From the NCBI RefSeq assembly GCF_000220395.1, contig NW_004086387.1, positions 1 through 27,862 on the forward strand: DNA of 27,862 bases. Direction: 5' to 3'. The stretch is from Ichthyophthirius multifiliis. Taxonomy: Eukaryota > Ciliophora > Oligohymenophorea > Hymenostomatida. The notes below the pieces were generated by a model. The model searched no databases. It saw only the letters and a list, made by a program, of their open reading frames with translations, and was not told the origin of the DNA. Both the position numbers and the translations under genes were made by a program. Below, in pieces: positions 21,908 through 27,862 of the stretch (positions within the stretch are counted from its first letter, which is position 1; every line of letters begins with the position of its first letter).

Positions 21908-24900
21908 ATGAATATAAAAATATTCACTTTATTAATTTTAATAACAGTTTCATTCCAAACTTTAAATGAAAGCGAGTATTTATACCGCTAAATGACATTA
22001 ATAAAATAAGACTTCAGTTATCAAGATTACCGCCTTTAATTTTTCATGGACGTAATAATTGAAAATAAAGAATTTGACTATTTATCCAAAGCTAACTAAA
22101 TAGTAAAAGTATTTGAAAATAAATTCGATGAAAATGTCGAATTTGCTATTTAAGGTTTTTATAAAATATATTCTGGTATAAAAAGGACTGAATGGGCTAC
22201 GGTATATTAATTAAGTCAGAACCGAGTATTGAAAGATGCTGAATAATATGGAGATAGAACACTATCTTTGTTTATAAAGGAAAACTAGCTCAATTTTTGC
22301 ACATATGACCTAGATACTTAAAATAAGAACTTATGTAAATCTATTACTTTCGAGGATTATGAAGAAGGCAAATGGGCTTTAATACATAATTCATATTCCC
22401 GAATTTAATAAAAAGTATATTCTTTTGTATAATTTTAAGGAAATTAGGGACATGATGTTTATTTTGATAATGTTAAACACTAACCTTCTAGTTATTATGT
22501 GTTTTAGGGGGCTTAAAGCTTTTCTTATAAGAACTTTCCGGGTAAAATAATTGGTTAGACTTTCTTTTCTGGGGCAGGAAATTTCAGAGAATGTGGCTTT
22601 GATTAAATTTGGAAACAATTAGTCATAGTAGAGAGAATTTATGTTTTCGAAGTTATTATTATATATGAAATAGACTTCGAAGTAGAAGAAAATGAAGGAG
22701 TAGTTTAAATATTCGAAAACAAATTCGAGAAAACATTAGAATTTGCAATTTTTGGTTGGTTTTAAATTAATAAAAAAATTTCCAGAAAAAACTGGTCGAC
22801 TGGCTATCATTTAAATTCAAACAAAATAATTTAAGATTAGGCTGAATTTGGTGATAGGACACTCGCTTTTTTCATAAAAGACTACAATTTACAATTCTGC
22901 TCTTATGATATTAATTCAGGAGATAAAAATGTAAACGAAAACCTTACTTTTTAATAAGAAAATGAAGATATATGGATATTTATTTATTAAGCATACTCAC
23001 CTACTTTATAAAAAATGTTCGTCTATGTCCAATTTAATAAATAAAAGGAAAATATACTCCAAAGAATAGGTCTTAAGCATTAATATTCACATATTTATAC
23101 TCTTTTTGTAGGACAAAGTTTCACCTATAAAAAATGGCCTGGTTAAATTCGAAGCTTGAGTCTATGTGCTGGAGTCGGTTGTTATAAAGAGAAAGGATTT
23201 GAGTTAGCCTGGAACTATTTCGAGACTGTCTATACTATACATATTTACAATATTATTGAAGACGAAGAAGATTTCGAAGATGAAGATGAAGAAAAACCCA
23301 AAGAACCAATCGTGAAATTTTTCGAGCAGGAGTTTTCCGGTATATAGGAATTTGGAATCGAGGGTTGGTTTAAAATCAGTCCAGGATCCAATAGAAATGA
23401 TTGGGCAACTGGTTATCACTTAAATACAAATGAAAATGTTTAAGATTTAGCAGAACATGGTGATAGGACCTTATCTTTTTTTGTAAAAGAGAATAGCTTA
23501 CATTTCCAGACTTATGATATAGCCTCTGATAATAAGAATCTTTAAAAAAAGATCGATTTTTCATATAAAGAAGAAGGAACTTGGTGCTATATATACCAAG
23601 GATATTCTCCTGTGTTATAAAAAGCTTATGTTTTTACTTAGTTTTAAGGTCAAAAGTCTAATGTATTAGAATTTTTCAAAATTCAACATAAGGATGCTTA
23701 TTTTGTGACCTTTTTTGTCGGCAAATCATTTTCTTATGGGAAATTCCCAGGAAAAATCGCTCTTTTGAAACTTTCTGGAGGTAAAGGAGCTTATAAAGAA
23801 ATAAATAGTGTAGATTGGATTATTATTAAGCATAAAACAATCTATACATACCAATAATATGAGATTATTGAAGATATAGATTTCACTAATAAAGATAATT
23901 AAGCAGGAATAGTAAAAAAATTCACTAATTAATTCAATGGAATATAAGAATTCGGTATCGAAGGTTGGTTTAGATTAAGAATGGGTGTCAAAAGAGATTA
24001 ATGGGCTACTGGATATCATTTAAATTCAAATCAAAATCCTTAAGATTTAGCAGAATTTGGAGATAGGACTTTATGTATGTAGGTAATTCAGAATACTTAC
24101 CATTTCCCAACTTATGATTTGAAGACAAAGAATAAAAACCTTTATAAAAATGTCGAATTTTAGTAAGATGATGAGGGTGTTTGGGCTTTTATATATCATG
24201 GATATTCCCCTGAGTTAAAAAAAGCTTATGTTTTTACCTAATTCTAAAACAAGAAGGCTGCTATATTAGAATTCTATCATATTTTGCATAAAGACTCTTT
24301 ATAATATCATCTTTTTGTAGGAAAATCATTCACATATAGGTATTTCCCTGGAAGAATTTCCTAATTGAAATTATCTGCGGGAGACGGTGCTTATAGAGAA
24401 ATTGAAAAAATAGACTGGGATTTATTGCCTAGTATAAAAGTCGTTAAAATTGTGGAAATAATAATTATAGAAGATTAAGATTTCGAGGATAATTTTGAAA
24501 AAGATCCTATTGTAGTCAAGAAATACGTAAATTAATTCAACGGAGTACAAGAATTCGGTATTGAAGGTTGGTTTAAATTAAAACCAGGAGTCAAAAGAGA
24601 CTCATGGGCTACTGCTTATCACTTTAATTCGAATGAAAATCCTTAAGATTTAGCAGAATACGGAGATAGAACTTTATGTATGTTTGTACTTCAGAATACT
24701 TACCATTTCCCGACTTATGATTTGAAGACTTAGAATAAGAATTTATATAAAAATGTCGAATTTTAACAACAAGATGAAGGTGTTTGGGCTTTTATATATC
24801 ATGGATATTCACCTTTATTGAAGAAGGCATATGTTTTTGTTTAGTTCTAGAATAAAAAGTATTAGGTTTTGGAGTTATTAAATGTTTTGCATGAAGATTC

Positions 24901-27217
24901 TTATTTCTATAATCTTTTTGTTGGTAAATCTTTCAATTATAGAAATTATCCGGGAAGAATATCCTAATTAAAACTAGCTGGTGGAGATGGTGCTTATAAG
25001 GAAATAAAAACTACAAATTGGGATAATATGCCTAAAGTTATTGTTTACTAATTAACTTAAGTGACTATTATTATAGATTAAGATTTCGAAGATGAAAATT
25101 AAAACTAAGTAGTGTAAATATTCAAGCATAAATTCAATGGAATATAAGAATTCGGTATTGAAGGTTGGTTTAAATTAAAACCAGGGGTTAAAAGAGACTC
25201 ATGGGCTACTGCTTATCACTTTAATTCGAATGAAAATCCTTAAGATTTAGCAGAATATGGAGATAGGACTTTATGTATGTTTGTACTTTAGAATACTTAT
25301 CATTTCCCGACTTATGATTTGAAGACTTAGAATAAGAATTTATATAAAAATGTCGAATTTTAACAAGAAGATGAGGGTGTTTGGGCTTTTATATATCATG
25401 GATATTCCCCTGATTTAAAAAAAGCTTATGTTTTTACCTAATTATAAGGAAAATAGCCTTAAGTTTTGGAATTATTTAATGTTTATCACCAATCTTCTTT
25501 CTTTTATAACCTTTTCGTTGGATAAAGTTTCCAATATAGAAATTTCCCGGGAAGAATTGCATAACTTAAATTATCAGGAGGAACAGGTGCTTATAGAGAA
25601 ATCGAAAAGGTTAATTGGGATTATTTACCTAAAGAAGTCGAATTTTCTTATTTCGAAGAAGTTGTAGTGGAAGATTTTAAATAAGATTCAATAGTGAAAA
25701 AATATTCTAATTTTAAAGAAGTTTAAGAATTCGCAGTTTTTGGTTGGTTTAAGTTGAATATCGAAAATAAAAGGGAAAGTTGGTCTACTGGTTATCATTT
25801 GAATTCGAATAAAGTTACTTAGGATTTTGCCGATTACGGAGATAGGACTCTATCTATGTTTATTATTAAAAACAATTACCATTTCGCTACTTATGATACA
25901 AGGACTTAGAATACTAATTTACATTAGAATATTAGCTTTACTACAGAAGAATAGGAGAAATGGGCTTTTATATATTTTGGATATTGTCCTTTGAGATAAA
26001 AAGGATATGTTTATTTACAATTTTAAGGATAAAAGGAAAGAATTTTAGAATTTTTAAATGTAAAACATCGTTCATCTATTATTTATACAATTTTTGTTGG
26101 CTAATCTTTCCAATATTTATATTTCCCGGGAAGAATTGTCTAATTAAGGTTAGCTGCTGGAAAAGGGGCTTATAGAGAATATGGATTTGAAGATAATAAT
26201 CCTGCAATAGGCAATGGTAAAAAGAGTATTAAAATAACTAAATTTAATACGGATTTAATATAAGATGTAGTAATTTAAGGAGAAATAGATTTTGGAAAAG
26301 ATAATTAAATAGTTAAAGTCTATGATTAATAATTTACTGGTATACAAGAATTTGCAATTGAAGGTTGGTTTAAATTAAATAAAGGCGTAAATAGGAGTTA
26401 GTGGGCTACTGGTTATCATTTTAATGGAAATGAAAAAGCTTAAGATTTAGCAGATTTCGGAGATAGAACTCTATGTATGTTTATTATTTAGAATAATTTC
26501 CATTTCCCCACTTATGATTTAAATACTGGGAATAAAAATTTGTATAAAAATGTACTTTTTAATAATGATATGGAAGATTTTTGGGTTTATATTTATCATG
26601 GATATTCTCCCGATTTATAAAAGGCATATGTTTTTACATAGTTCTATTAATAAAAACCGATTATTTTGAATTTCTAGGATGTCAAACATAAAGATTGTAA
26701 TATTTATAGACTTTTTGTTGGATAGAGCTTTGGTTATAGAAATTTCCCAGGTAAAATTTCAGGATTGAAACTAAGTGGAGGCCTTGGAGCTTATAAGGAA
26801 ATTTAGGTTGTTTAAGGTTGGGATGCATATTCAAAAGATAATACTAATACTAATGCTAATACTAATACTACTTAAAAATAAGATAAATATTTTAAAAGTA
26901 TTACTATTGATTTTGAAAAAAGAAACATTAATTAAGTTAAATTAATATAAAATAATTAAATTTAATAAGAGGAAACATAGAATAATGAAGTTAATCAAAA
27001 TAATATTAAAAATACTGATAATAGATAAGAAAATAACAATATTGAGTTAAATAATATTAGTTTCTCGTAAACTTAATTGAATGAGTAAAAAGAAGAAAAT
27101 CAAAATAATGATGAAGGCATTTTCTTAGCTTAAAAATTAATTAATAAAAAGAAATAATAATAAAAGAAATCGATGAAATTTTAAACCTAATCCAAAAAAT
27201 CAAATAAGAAATATTGA
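21908..27217 (+). CDS. Large secreted protein of eight ~200-residue laminin-G/ConA-like repeats
   Basis: One uninterrupted frame of 1769 residues from ATG to TGA (27215-27217), read with TAA/TAG as Gln. It begins with a signal peptide (MNIKIFTLLILITVSFQ). Eight repeats follow, their EF-A/G-I-EGWFK cores starting at residues 79, 279, 482, 682, 883, 1082, 1275 and 1482. Each repeat shows, in order, an acidic leader (DQDFED), EGWFKL, WATGYHLNSN, DLAEFGDRTL, HFPTYDL, KNLYKNVEF, WAFIYHGYSP, KAYVFTQFQ, LFVGQSF, RNFPGRI, LKLSGG and GAYREI. EGWFK, WAFIYHGYSP and VGQSFxYxNFPGxI parallel the strand pattern of laminin-G/pentraxin-like sandwiches, so carbohydrate or protein binding is my inference. The tail (about residue 1650 on) is N/Q/K-rich, with no membrane or GPI-like segment. 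I do not recognise a named family. It has no intron, unlike the TmcB-like gene. Confidence 0.9.
22020..26840 (+). repeat. Eight in-frame coding repeats (~600 bp period)
   Basis: Core phenylalanine codons of successive units lie at 22142, 22742, 23351, 23951, 24554, 25151, 25730 and 26351, a period of about 580-620 bp. Units 1 and 2 are the most diverged and units 3-6 and 8 the most alike. Units 5 and 6 are nearly identical in DNA, which indicates growth of the array by recent internal duplication or gene conversion. Confidence 0.9.
26839..26874 (+). repeat. Coding AATACT hexamer array
   Basis: The hexamer AATACT, with one AATGCT variant, repeats after the eighth domain and encodes an Asn-Thr dipeptide run (NTNTNANTNTT). 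It opens the low-complexity C-terminal tail of the repeat protein. Confidence 0.85.
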
Positions 27218-27862
27218 AAAATTATATATTTAAGTATTTTTTTTTTATATTAATAAAATATAATAGGAAATATAAAAAATATTATATATATATATTATTT
27301 TTGTTATTTTTATATTTTTTAAATAAACTTTTGATATTTAACAAAATAAAAATATTGAGTAAATTCAATATTTTTTTTTATTTTAAAATTTATTGTATTT
27401 AATTAATAATAAAAAATAAAAAAAACTTTTATTTCAAATAAACATATAATTTTCTTAATTAATTTTTATATTTTTCATGTATTATTTTTTTAAAAAATGC
27501 ATTTAAACAAATCAAAAAAAATTCGATAAAAATAAATAATGAATAGCCTTTTTTTTATATATATAATATATAGTATTTTATTTTTTTATAAAAAATTGAT
27601 CAACTTTACATTAAAAAATATTCTTAATTAATTATTATTTTTAATTTTATTTATTTGTTTGTAAAATAATAAAACTAATGTTTTTTCACTCTTTAGTATA
27701 AATGTGAATTATAATATAATTAGTTATTGGAGATTTGTTTTGAAAACGAAAATAAATATTTACATTTTTTTTATTTTAGTTTTTTAACTAAAGTTATTTT
27801 CTTGAATATTTAATTTTCAATATATATAATATATTTAATAAAAACAAGTAAATTACAATATA
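27218..27862. other. AT-rich 3' flank of the repeat-protein gene
   Basis: After the TGA the sequence returns at once to nearly pure A/T. I see no coding frame, RNA gene or repeat that I would defend up to the window end. It should contain the 3' UTR and polyadenylation region. Confidence 0.55.

Noticed and set aside
22391-23564. Minus-strand ORFs and a short plus ORF inside the repeat-protein gene
   Set aside because: The plus ORF (23156-23347) is simply a piece of the large gene cut by TAG/TAA under the standard code, and the minus ones are antisense. The full frame spans 1769 codons.
25428-26175. Plus-strand ORFs of 71-79 codons in other frames of the repeat gene
   Set aside because: They are out of frame with the conserved repeat motifs and do not recur in the other repeat units.
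27214-27402. Plus-strand ORF of 62 codons after the repeat gene
   Set aside because: It overlaps the stop codon, is made almost only of Lys, Ile, Phe, Tyr and Leu from A/T sequence, and lacks any motif.
1-27862. tRNA, rRNA, CRISPR or transposon features
   Set aside because: I looked for tRNA B-box-like GGTTCRANNCC stretches, rRNA-like conserved blocks, spaced identical repeats and transposase or reverse-transcriptase motifs, and saw none. The regular repeats present are coding domains or simple sequence.

Overview
This window looks like macronuclear DNA of a hymenostome ciliate, close to Ichthyophthirius or Tetrahymena. It is extremely AT-rich, most of all between genes. Every convincing gene stays open only if TAA and TAG are read as glutamine, and every one ends in TGA. 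Introns run from about 40 nt upward, far longer than the roughly 25-nt introns of Paramecium. The low GC favours an Ichthyophthirius-like genome; that is inference. Standard-code ORFs are mostly shadows here, so the gene models below were read with the ciliate code.

Layout. The left three quarters hold six supported genes, all on the minus strand. They are a class I cyclic-nucleotide phosphodiesterase with a long N-terminal extension (1155-4372), a small two-CHORD zinc protein (4824-5531), a ten-blade kelch protein (6120-8056), a large intron-rich multi-pass membrane protein with a PAS domain of the tiny-macrocysts/TmcB type (8979-15831), a Rab GTPase (16486-17109) and an SFT2-family vesicle-traffic membrane protein (19955-20459). 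Between Rab and SFT2 there are weak minus-strand coding signals that I could not resolve. After a 1.4-kb divergent spacer comes one large plus-strand gene (21908-27217). It has no introns and encodes a 1769-residue secreted protein made of eight tandem repeats of about 200 residues that look like a laminin-G/ConA-like fold. The spacers and introns are nearly pure A/T with microsatellites, minisatellites and short duplications.

Roles. The genes do not form an operon or an obvious pathway. Three are signalling or regulatory (PDE, PAS membrane protein, CHORD), two belong to membrane traffic (Rab, SFT2), one is a generic beta-propeller scaffold, and the last is an uncharacterised repeat protein that is probably exported. 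That repeat protein is the least familiar item here. Its repeats 5 and 6 are almost identical in DNA and swap CAA/TAA and CAG/TAG at matching positions, which is internal proof of the genetic code. Two host genes, kelch and TmcB-like, each appear to lack a single A in an A-run, which suggests homopolymer under-calling in the assembly or real frameshifts.
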